Part shown: one piece after another, positions 1 to 4,772 of the stretch | Layout of the letters: each line of letters begins with the position of its first letter | How positions within the stretch are numbered: position 1 is the first letter of the stretch | Assembly (NCBI GenBank): GCA_964522605.1 | Contig: CAZFWV010000343.1 | Span: 1 to 7,345 of the forward strand | DNA length: 7,345 nt | Direction of reading: 5' to 3' | Source of the DNA: CAVZLD01 sp964522605 | Lineage (GTDB): Bacteria; Planctomycetota; Planctomycetia; Pirellulales; Pirellulaceae | Notes under the pieces: generated by a model | The model's database searches: none | Told to the model about the DNA's origin: nothing | What the model saw: the letters and a program-made list of their open reading frames with translations, nothing else | Program-made: the position numbers and the translations under genes

Positions 1-43
1 CTCTTCCTCTTCGACTCTTCTTCTCTGCGGCACTCTGCGCCTT

Positions 44-86
44 TGCGTCCTCTGCGTTTCAACTTTCGTCAACCCAGGCAAAACGC
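44..86 (+). repeat. 43-bp direct repeat, copy 1
   Basis: This matches 207-249 at 39 of 43 positions in the same orientation. It begins TGCGTCCTCTGCGTTTCAAC and ends AAAACGC. It overlaps the left arm of the bounding inverted repeat and runs up to the REP-like pair at 90-152, so the repeat modules are interleaved. Confidence 0.75.
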
Positions 87-89
87 TGG

Positions 90-152
90 GTGCCACTGGC
101 TTTGCCAGTGCTCTTCCTCGACTTAAGAAGACACTGGCAAAGCCAGTGGCAC
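90..152. repeat. REPIN-like inverted pair of REP-type hairpins
   Basis: Two 21-nt arms at 90-110 and 132-152 are perfect reverse complements separated by 21 nt. Each arm also folds on itself: CACTGGC and GCCAGTG form a 7-bp stem around a three-base loop, next to a GTGC/GCAC tail. Inside the spacer, TCTTC at 112-116 pairs with GAAGA at 127-131 and lengthens the stem, with C111 bulged. Two short palindromes in opposite orientation with a short spacer is the architecture of REPINs, which in other bacteria are moved by RAYT transposases. No RAYT gene is in the window. Confidence 0.75.
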
Positions 153-178
153 ACCAATTGCGCCGAGTGCGGCAGCAC

Positions 179-276
179 CCCCTTTGGTTGCGGCCGAAAA
201 CCGCGCTGCGTCCTCTGCGTTTCAACCTTCTTCAACCCAAGGAAAACGCAGCGCGGCAGGGCCGCAACCAAAGGGG
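179..276. repeat. Nested long hairpin (17-bp plus 10-bp perfect stems)
   Basis: The arms 179-195 and 260-276 are perfectly complementary over 17 bp, running from CCCCTTTGG to CCAAAGGGG. Inside them, CCGCGCTGCG at 201-210 pairs perfectly with CGCAGCGCGG at 247-256. The loop carries the second copy of the 43-bp direct repeat. There is no T-tract, so it is not a typical intrinsic terminator. Confidence 0.8.
207..249 (+). repeat. 43-bp direct repeat, copy 2
   Basis: This is the partner of 44-86, with four mismatches. It forms the apical part of the hairpin at 179-276, so the same sequence lies at the edge of one hairpin module and inside another. Confidence 0.75.
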
Positions 277-281
277 ATGGG

Positions 282-356
282 GTGGCCGGCGGCAGAGCGA
301 AGCGATGCCCCGGCTGCGGGAAAGCTGGGGCTTCACTACGTTCAGCCGCCAGCCAC
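282..356. repeat. Imperfect inverted repeat with 33-bp arms
   Basis: Arm 282-314 and the reverse complement of 324-356 agree at 26 of 33 bases, with only 9 nt between them. Similarity continues outward (CCAAAGGGG on the left, CCCCTTGG on the right) to about 268 and 368. The outer left part shares bases with the stem at 179-276, so the two hairpins compete for 268-276. The motif CAGAGCGAAGCGATGCCCC at 293-311 recurs near 1978-1996. Confidence 0.7.
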
Positions 357-601
357 CCTTCCCCTTGGCGCAATTTGCGCCGCCCGACAAGAAACTACCT
401 GTTAGCGGTGCAGAGGACACAGAGGCGCAGGGGGCCGCAGAGAGAGGAGAGTTGAGAGAGAGGGCGAGATTCTTCGGTTTGCAGCGATGGGTCGGAATGT
501 GACGCCTGAGACGAGGGTGCCGGATCGAGAGGGAGCGGGGTCAAATTCGTGCATTTGGACGGGACGAACCCGCTGATCACCAACACATACTCTAGGCTTT
601 T

Positions 602-619
602 GCAGAAGCCCTGTTCTGC
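602..619. promoter_or_regulatory. Small hairpin just before the HlyD start
   Basis: GCAGAA at 602-607 pairs with TTCTGC at 614-619 around a six-base loop, ending 9 nt before the GTG start at 629. It could affect translation initiation, or it may be chance. There is no T-run after it and no clear ribosome binding site beside it. Confidence 0.25.
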
Positions 620-628
620 TGCCCTGAC

Positions 629-1744
629 GTGAGCACACCAATGATCAAGACACCCTCGATTTCACGTTTGTTCTGTTTGCCGGTCGCCCTGGCAGTGATA
701 TTGTGCATCGTCGTCGGATTTGTCGTCGCAAGACACTCCGCGCAAGAAAAACCCCCGAGTTCGACGCGAGACATCTCCGTCACCGACGATGGCATGGCCC
801 AGATCTTTGCCTCCGGTCGCGTTGAGGGCAGTCAGCCGAATGCTGAGCTTCGGTTCCAGTTGTCCGGATGCGTCGCCGAGGTACTGGTCAGCGAAGGTCA
901 GATGGTCGACGAAGGCCAGGCGCTGTTGCGTTTAGACGACCGGGAATACCGTCAGGAGGTGGCGCTGGCCGCCTCCGGTCTGCGTCTCGCCCAAGCCGAA
1001 TACGATCGGCTGAAGAATGGAGCTCGACCGCAAGAACGCACCGAGGCGGAATCGCTCTACCAGGCGAAGTTGGCTGAGCTCAAGAACGCCGAAACCGCCT
1101 GGGAGCGAATTCGGCAGCTTCGCGCCGACAACGCGATTGCGCAACAAGAAGCCGACAACCGGCACGCGAACTTCCTGACGCTGCAGGCTGAGGTTGCGGC
1201 GGCGAAGGCGCGAGTTGACCTGCTGCAAGCGCCGCCGCGCGAAGATGAGTTGCAGATGGCTGTCGCGCGTGTTGAGGCAGCTCGAGCGCGGCTGGAGTTA
1301 GCGCAGATTCAGCTGGAGCGTACGCAGCTGAAGTCGCCGCTTCGAGGTCAGGTGCTGGAGATTAACCTCGATGCCGGCGAGCTGACCGGACCGGATGCGA
1401 CGGGCCCCGCCGCGATCGTGGCCGACACGAGTCGCACTCGCGTCCGTGCGTTCGTGGAGGAGCTCGATGCGGCTCGCGTGCATGTGGGCATGAGTGCAGT
1501 CGTCATGGCCGACGGTCTTCCCGGCCGCGAGTTCACCGGTCGAGTGGAACAGATCAGTCCCCACATGACCCGCAAGCAACTGTGGACCGATCAGCCTACG
1601 GAACGTTTTGACACCAAGGTCCGGCAGATCTGGATCGAGCTGGAGGACGCGCCGGAACTCGTGATGGGCTTGCGCGTCGACGTGCTGATCACGGCAGAGG
1701 CAGCCGAGTTGGTGGAGGTTTCACTGCGGCGCGGGGCTCTTTGA
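629..1744 (+). CDS. HlyD/DevB-type periplasmic adaptor (membrane fusion protein)
   Basis: This is a membrane-anchored adaptor subunit that would link an inner-membrane exporter to an outer-membrane channel. Residues about 14-34 form one hydrophobic N-terminal anchor. Residues 59-105 resemble the first half of a biotinyl-lipoyl domain (ASGRVEG, then LSGCVAEVLVSEGQMVDEGQ, then LLRLDD). Residues 106-232 are a long Ala/Glu/Leu-rich coiled-coil hairpin with the GARPQE and APPREDE motifs typical of DevB/YbhG-like members. Residues 233-255 (TQLKSPLRGQVLEINLDAGE) complete the lipoyl domain, and 260-355 fit the beta-barrel domain. Its 371 residues are a normal family length. GTG at 629 gives the longest frame and ATG at 641 is an equal alternative; neither has a clear Shine-Dalgarno sequence. 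Genes of this family usually precede an ABC permease and ATPase; here the gene is followed by 700 bp of repeat-rich spacer. The family call is firm, the transported substrate unknown. Confidence 0.9.
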   Translation: MSTPMIKTPSISRLFCLPVALAVILCIVVGFVVARHSAQEKPPSSTRDISVTDDGMAQIFASGRVEGSQPNAELRFQLSGCVAEVLVSEGQMVDEGQALLRLDDREYRQEVALAASGLRLAQAEYDRLKNGARPQERTEAESLYQAKLAELKNAETAWERIRQLRADNAIAQQEADNRHANFLTLQAEVAAAKARVDLLQAPPREDELQMAVARVEAARARLELAQIQLERTQLKSPLRGQVLEINLDAGELTGPDATGPAAIVADTSRTRVRAFVEELDAARVHVGMSAVVMADGLPGREFTGRVEQISPHMTRKQLWTDQPTERFDTKVRQIWIELEDAPELVMGLRVDVLITAEAAELVEVSLRRGAL

Positions 1745-1800
1745 CGATGTAGCGGACGAGGCGGTGGCGCATTTGTCTCGGACCAAAGTTGGGGAGGTAA

Positions 1801-1874
1801 CCACGGATGCGACGGATGGAACGGATGGGCACTGATCGATCGGTGAGCATCCGTCTCCTCCGTAGAATTGGTGG
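1801..1874. repeat. 74-bp palindromic dispersed repeat, copy A
   Basis: This copy aligns without gaps to 3669-3742, with roughly 70-75 percent identity and the same orientation. It starts CCACGGAT and ends GGTGG; its outer 27 bases on each side are self-complementary at 20 of 27 positions. Similarity to the other copy extends about 45 bp upstream (a GCATT...CGGACC.AAG block) and about 15 bp downstream. The repeated ACGGAT/ATCCGT units make it a long imperfect hairpin that could act as a bidirectional transcription barrier after the HlyD gene. Confidence 0.75.
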
Positions 1875-1977
1875 TCTCTCTTTCGCCTGAAGGCTCGCGT
1901 GATCCTCCCGTTCCCGGACGGGAGTTTGTGGCACTGGTGCGTATTTCAAAACTGTTTTTCTCGCGGGGAGGCTGGGA

Positions 1978-1999
1978 CAGAGCGCAGCGATGCCCCAGC
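1978..1999 (+). repeat. Short copy of the CAGAGCG-AGCGATGCCCC repeat
   Basis: These 22 bases match 293-314 with two mismatches. The copy lies in a small hairpin, GCTGGG at 1971-1976 pairing with CCCAGC at 1994-1999. It shows that the repeat module in the first island also occurs on its own. Confidence 0.6.
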
Positions 2000-2064
2000 A
2001 GGCCAGTCAACTGGATCGAGACACACCCGGTTTCTTGAGCACCAACGGTGCGATCCGATGACAG

Positions 2065-2112
2065 CCCGGGGCGAGCAAAGGCGAGCAGCGCGAGCCTTTG
2101 TGCTGCCCCGGG
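2065..2112. repeat. Left terminal hairpin of the 310-bp palindrome
   Basis: CCCGGGGC at 2065-2072 pairs perfectly with GCCCCGGG at 2105-2112. Inside, CAAAGGC at 2076-2082 pairs with GCCTTTG at 2094-2100, which leaves an 11-base loop. No T-tract follows on either strand. Confidence 0.7.
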
Positions 2113-2281
2113 TAGGTTTGCGAGGAACGGAATCGGCCGAGTCCTTAGGTCGGGGTACGAGCAGCGGAAAGCCGAGGCCGAAAGAAGCCGCCGTCGGGCC
2201 TCGTTCGTTTCGGTCTCGGCTGGCGGGCGGTGGTGAATGCCGTCGAGGACTCGACCGACGGTCGCGGAACGCCGATTGGTT

Positions 2282-2318
2282 CCTGGGGCTGCTAGGACAT
2301 GCGTCCTCTTGCCCCAGG
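2282..2318. repeat. Right terminal hairpin of the 310-bp palindrome
   Basis: CCTGGGGC at 2282-2289 pairs with GCCCCAGG at 2311-2318. AGGAC at 2294-2298 pairs with GTCCT at 2303-2307 around an ATGC loop. It mirrors the left terminal hairpin in design, with a GC-rich outer stem and a second inner stem, although the inner sequences differ. Confidence 0.7.
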
Positions 2319-2444
2319 CTGTCATCGGGGCGCACCTTCAGTGCTCAGAATGGCTTGTTTCGCGCCGTTACGTGAACCGAATCCCGATGTGCAAAGCCAG
2401 CTCCCCCTGTGTCATGATTCGTGACAAGGGATGAATCACAAAGC

Positions 2445-3221
2445 TTAAGATCCCCGCTGCGTCGCACGCCGGACTTCGGATAGATCAAGACGATTGCCAA
2501 GAGCATACGTGTTAGAGCTGCTGTCGGTATCGCGTCTGGTATTGGATCGGAACCACTGATTGTCGATCGCGTGTTCCACCGCCTTCGATCGATCTGGGAC
2601 CTGCAGCTTTTCGAGAATGTTGTGGACGTGATTCTTCACGGTGTAGAGCGAAACGCACAACTTCCGCGCGATCTGCTTGTTGCTTAACCCTTCGGCGATC
2701 CATCGCAACACTTCCAGCTCACGCTTGGTCAGCGTTGTATTTTGCACGTGCGATCGCCACCGCGTTTCGCGCGGAAAATTGGCCAGCTGATCGAACATCG
2801 ATTCCACAATCGTCGGCGAATAGAACCGCTGACCCAGCAGGACCGTGTCGATCGCGTCCTGCAAGTCCTGCAGCGAGGATTCCTCGAGTACGAATCCGTG
2901 CGCACCCGCTTCGACGCATTCGAGCAGTGTTGCCTCGCTGTCTTCTGAAAGGCGACCGTTTTGGACAAGTGCGATCACCTTGGTGCCCGAAAGGTATTCG
3001 CGCACGAAAGCCGTCAAATGGACAGCCAATTTTTCGGGTAGGCTCAGATCGAGCAACACAACGCCTGGGTGGATCGACAGCAATTGCTCGTAATGGTCAG
3101 GGCGCACGTGATCAATGTCGGTTGCATCAAACCGATCATCACCAGAAAACACCTGAACCAATAGCTGTCGGAAAAGGCAATTCTGATGTAGGAATATTAG
3201 CCGAACCGGTTCCTGCATCAT
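2445..3221 (-). CDS. NarL/LuxR-type regulator with degenerate receiver domain
   Basis: This is a predicted DNA-binding transcription regulator of 258 residues. Residues 1-125 have the fold pattern of a response-regulator receiver, and Asp58 in VVLLDLSLPE sits at the phospho-acceptor position. Other key sites are changed: the acidic pair after the first strand is replaced by HQN (12-14), the usual Thr/Ser after the fourth strand appears to be Val (IALVQ), and the conserved Lys after the fifth strand is Glu113 (FVLEESS). Residues 164-219 form a well-conserved LuxR helix-turn-helix (LTKRELEVLRWIAEGLSNKQ, then TVKNHVHNILEKL). The C-terminal 35 residues are polar and variable. The gene starts ATGATG; the second ATG at 3218 is better spaced from GGGAG. 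No kinase gene is nearby. It probably works without phosphorylation or with another input; its target could be itself or the polysaccharide genes downstream of it in the window order. Confidence 0.9.
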   Translation of the reverse strand: MMQEPVRLIFLHQNCLFRQLLVQVFSGDDRFDATDIDHVRPDHYEQLLSIHPGVVLLDLSLPEKLAVHLTAFVREYLSGTKVIALVQNGRLSEDSEATLLECVEAGAHGFVLEESSLQDLQDAIDTVLLGQRFYSPTIVESMFDQLANFPRETRWRSHVQNTTLTKRELEVLRWIAEGLSNKQIARKLCVSLYTVKNHVHNILEKLQVPDRSKAVEHAIDNQWFRSNTRRDTDSSSNTYALGNRLDLSEVRRATQRGS

Positions 3222-3335
3222 TCACTCCCAGATCCAGGCCGAGAACCGGCCTCTACCTCAACGAACCGGATAGGATCCTCCAGTTTCAAATAGGTCCACA
3301 ATTTAACATGGGTAGGGAAAAACCTGAACCAGTTC
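3203..3335. promoter_or_regulatory. Cluster of GAACCGG-type sites before the regulator gene
   Basis: GAACCGGTTC at 3203-3212 is a perfect 10-bp palindrome within the first codons. GAACCGG recurs at 3243-3249 and 3263-3269, and the related palindrome GAACCAGTTC lies at 3326-3335. The steps between them are 40, 20 and 63 bp, close to whole helical turns, so the sites would lie roughly on one face of the DNA. NarL-family proteins bind short inverted half-sites, so autoregulation is a reasonable idea, but nothing here proves binding. Confidence 0.35.
3225..3229 (-). promoter_or_regulatory. Ribosome binding site of the LuxR-type gene
   Basis: Read on the minus strand, GGGAG lies 3 nt before the first ATG (3221) and 6 nt before the second (3218). 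The spacing favours the second ATG as the main start, shortening the protein by one residue. Confidence 0.5.
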
Positions 3336-3404
3336 CGCCAGGATGGGCGAAGTTTTTCGGCAAATTAATATAAGTAAAATGCATGGAAAACGCCAGCGAA
3401 AGGC

Positions 3405-3430
3405 GGGTGGGCGTGGTGGGCGGCATGGGG
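3405..3430 (+). other. Potential G-quadruplex motif
   Basis: Four G-runs (3405-3407, 3409-3411, 3418-3420 and 3427-3430) are separated by loops of 1, 6 and 6 bases, which meets the common G3+N1-7 rule. A fifth GGG follows at 3438-3440. It sits about 180 bp upstream of the LuxR-type start, on the strand opposite to that gene. Confidence 0.55.
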
Positions 3431-3668
3431 TCCATGTGGGCTGTGTGGTAGCTGGGGTTGGGCGATGTCCGACGGGAAACGATGAGGAGGGAGCATTGGT
3501 AGGGAGGGAATGCAGGGAATATGGCCGCGGATGAGCGCGGAAAGACGCGGTGTTAAGGCCGGTTGACACGGAGAGGGCCGTGGACGGCGTAGGCAAGGCA
3601 GCGGCGGTCGACGAAAGGTACAAGCGAGGGTGCATTGCGTTCGTGCCGGACCGAAGTAAGAGAGCTAG

Positions 3669-3742
3669 CCACGGATTTGACGGAGAATACGGATGAGCAC
3701 GCACAGATCCGTGGATATCCGTCTCGTCCGTCAGATCCGTGG
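3669..3742. repeat. 74-bp palindromic dispersed repeat, copy B
   Basis: This is the better-preserved palindrome of the pair: its outer 27 bases are self-complementary at 22 of 27 positions, beginning CCACGGATTTGACGGA and ending TCAGATCCGTGG. It is in the same orientation as copy A at 1801-1874. The upstream similarity begins near 3625 (GGGTGCATT, later CGGACCGAAGTAAG), so the full repeat unit is about 130 bp, of which the palindrome is the 3' part. Confidence 0.8.
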
Positions 3743-3796
3743 TCACTCTTTTCCTGTTTTGATTAATCCCGGAGACGATCCGTCCAGATCCAAGTC

Positions 3797-3846
3797 AAAA
3801 AAAGAGGGCTGAACAGCACAACTCGGTGGTTGTCCCATTCAGCCCT
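3797..3846 (-). terminator. Rho-independent terminator of the polysaccharide operon
   Basis: On the minus strand AGGGCTGAA (3846-3838) pairs perfectly with TTCAGCCCT (3813-3805), followed one base later by seven T residues (3803-3797). Inside, ACAAC and GTTGT (3833-3829 with 3822-3818) form a second short stem across a 4+4 internal loop. It lies about 110 nt after the sugar transferase stop, with no other minus-strand gene between, so it most likely ends that operon and insulates the LuxR-type gene from it. Confidence 0.85.
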
Positions 3847-3954
3847 GTAGATTGCGGTACGAATCTAACGAATCAGGTGGGTGAGCTTACGAAAATTGAA
3901 TCATCAGCTCCCCGGCGCGATGTGTACCCGTTGTGGTGCGCCCACGTTCAAGTC

Positions 3955-4728
3955 TTAAACGCTTGCCTCGACGGTTTGAAGCTTTTCCGATTTATGTTCC
4001 GGCAGATGCACTTCTCGTTCGACGCCCGCCCATCGCATGACAGCTTCACCGGGAATTCCGGTTAACCGCAAGAAAGTTGCCAGGAACATGCGAGTGTCTA
4101 GCCAGAAATCGGCGTCCTGGATGTATTCCATATCCAGCATGATTTTCCGCCGGACATCGTCCAGGTCCTGATCGGGTGGCAGGTTGATCTGGGCCAGGCC
4201 CGTGACTCCTGGCAGGACCTGCAGTCGCTCGGCATATCCCGGAATTGCCTTGGATAGAAACTCCGTGAACTCAGGTCGTTCCGGCCGCGGGCCAAACAAG
4301 TCCATCTCACCGCGGACGACGTTCCACAGTTGGGGCAGTTCGTCCATGTGCCGTTCACGGATGAAGCGACCGACGGCGGTGACCCTGGAATCGTTGGGCT
4401 TGGACCAGACGGGCCCCGAATTCACTTCGGCGTCCCTTCGCATGGTTCGGATCTTGTACATCTTGAACAGTTTGCCACCCTTGCCGACGCGGACCTGTGA
4501 AAAGATCCCGGGGCCTTCGGAGGTCATCCGCACCAGGGCGATCAGGACGGCGATCATGGGCAGAGCCGGAATCAGCAGGATCGCGGCAGTGATTCGAGAG
4601 GCAATCGGTTTCCACCGAAAATACGACGATGGAATAACGGCTTCCTTCCGGCGGACGCGGCGAACTGGTTCGTCCAGTTCGCCTGTCGTGTAGGGAATCG
4701 CTTCAATACTTGATTCGATTAAGCTCAC
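3955..4728 (-). CDS. Initiating sugar transferase (polyprenyl-phosphate glycosylphosphotransferase)
   Basis: This enzyme transfers a sugar 1-phosphate from a nucleotide sugar to undecaprenyl phosphate, the first step of exopolysaccharide or similar glycan assembly at the inner membrane. It has 257 residues, the size of the short single-domain (WcaJ-C/PglC/EpsL-like) class. Residues about 46-67 form one hydrophobic helix with prolines, as in re-entrant membrane helices of the family. Family motifs follow in order: GPGIFSQVRVGKGGKLFKMY with KIRTM (72-96), DELPQLWNVVRGEMDLFGPRP (129-149, with the catalytic Asp129-Glu130 pair), and LPGVTGLAQIN (172-182). The sugar specificity cannot be read from the sequence. 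It is last in a minus-strand run, 44 nt after the EpsI-like gene, and is followed by an intrinsic terminator. The GTG start is supported by AAGGAG 8 nt upstream. Confidence 0.95.
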   Translation of the reverse strand: MSLIESSIEAIPYTTGELDEPVRRVRRKEAVIPSSYFRWKPIASRITAAILLIPALPMIAVLIALVRMTSEGPGIFSQVRVGKGGKLFKMYKIRTMRRDAEVNSGPVWSKPNDSRVTAVGRFIRERHMDELPQLWNVVRGEMDLFGPRPERPEFTEFLSKAIPGYAERLQVLPGVTGLAQINLPPDQDLDDVRRKIMLDMEYIQDADFWLDTRMFLATFLRLTGIPGEAVMRWAGVEREVHLPEHKSEKLQTVEASV

Positions 4729-4736
4729 CGTGGCAA

Positions 4737-4742
4737 CTCCTT
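4737..4742 (-). promoter_or_regulatory. Ribosome binding site of the sugar transferase gene
   Basis: AAGGAG on the minus strand lies 8 nt before GTG at 4728. It is the strongest Shine-Dalgarno sequence I found in the window and decides the choice of the GTG start. Confidence 0.75.
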
Positions 4743-4772
4743 GTCAGCAAATCCTTGCAGTGAGTTTTGTAT

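Larger units (their letters stand above)
22..443. repeat. Composite element bounded by 34-bp inverted repeats
   Basis: The left arm at 22-55 and the reverse complement of 410-443 match at 30 of 34 bases without gaps. Both are built on a TCTCTGCGGC...TGCGCCT...GTCCTCTGC theme. Similarity continues outward more weakly to about 7 and 458 in a CT-rich tract. Between the arms lie three further hairpins, centred near 121, 228 and 319. The whole could therefore fold like a cloverleaf on a single strand. It encodes no transposase. It could be a non-autonomous mobile element, or several dispersed repeats that landed next to each other. Confidence 0.6.
1..628. other. Gene-free repeat island upstream of the HlyD gene
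   Basis: I see no credible gene here. Open frames exist on both strands, but they overlap each other, run through palindromes and encode low-complexity, Arg/Pro/Gln-rich peptides without a recognisable domain. About 22-443 is filled by inverted and direct repeats listed separately. Positions 444-628 look unique and should contain the promoter of the downstream gene, but I could not find a convincing -35/-10 pair there. Confidence 0.75.
2036..2347. repeat. Nested palindromic element of about 310 bp with 37-bp inverted ends
   Basis: The left end (2036-2072) and the right end (2311-2347) are inverted copies matching at 31 of 37 bases; both read GCCCC.GGCTGTCATCGG inward-to-outward. Inside, CGGCCGAGTCCT at 2134-2145 is inverted as AGGACTCGACCG at 2246-2257 (11 of 12), and 2170-2183 pairs with 2208-2221 (13 of 14). 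All three pairs share nearly the same centre, near 2192-2196, so the element is one large imperfect palindrome. Each end also carries its own hairpin. It has no coding capacity I can support. A non-autonomous mobile element is a plausible reading, although I see no clear target-site duplication. Confidence 0.7.
1745..2444. other. Gene-free spacer between convergent genes
   Basis: This 700-bp spacer separates the 3' ends of the HlyD gene (+) and the LuxR-type gene (-). It contains one copy of a 74-bp dispersed palindrome and a roughly 310-bp nested palindrome, both listed separately. Long open frames cross it on both strands, including one on the minus strand running into the HlyD gene, but they only translate the repeats. 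I found no hairpin with a T-tract for either flanking gene. Overlapping weak hairpins at 2410-2438 (TGTCA/TGACA and TGATTC/GAATCA) might help end transcription of the LuxR-type gene. Confidence 0.7.
3222..3954. other. Gene-free spacer between regulator and sugar transferase genes
   Basis: This 730-bp spacer holds the leader of the LuxR-type gene with its GAACCGG sites, an AT-rich patch at 3361-3380, a strongly G-rich plus strand at about 3402-3560 with a G-quadruplex motif, the second 74-bp repeat and the terminator of the minus-strand operon. About 108 nt of 3' untranslated sequence lie between the sugar transferase stop and that terminator. I found no gene; the open frames crossing it are biased Pro/Arg/Gly translations of repeats. 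Confidence 0.7.

Noticed and set aside
44..249. Possible CRISPR array, because a 43-bp repeat occurs twice
   Set aside because: There are only two copies, spaced 163 bp apart start to start, with a REPIN-like pair between them and no cas genes; this is not array architecture.
555..593. Possible sigma-70 promoter for the HlyD gene (TTGGAC at 555-560, TACTCT at 588-593)
   Set aside because: The spacer would be 27 bp, too long for a standard promoter, and no better-spaced pair was found.
1591..2325. A 244-codon open frame on the minus strand through the spacer and the end of the HlyD gene
   Set aside because: It translates the palindromic repeats, overlaps a well-supported gene on the other strand, is rich in Arg/Ser/Pro and shows no domain. 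It could easily be misannotated as a hypothetical protein wherever this repeat occurs.
1899..2375. A 158-codon plus-strand open frame in the 310-bp palindrome
   Set aside because: It lies wholly in self-complementary repeat DNA, has no start signal and gives an Arg/Gly/Ser-rich peptide without recognisable features.
2735..3373. A 212-codon plus-strand open frame opposite the LuxR-type gene
   Set aside because: It is the antisense shadow of a gene with a clear helix-turn-helix domain; the peptide is Arg/Pro-rich.
3303..3746. A 147-codon open frame on the minus strand upstream of the LuxR-type gene
   Set aside because: Its peptide resembles part of the frame at 1591-2325 (AHP...PSNPW versus AHPFHPSHPW), but only because both cross copies of the same 74-bp repeat. 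Its composition follows the C-rich strand.
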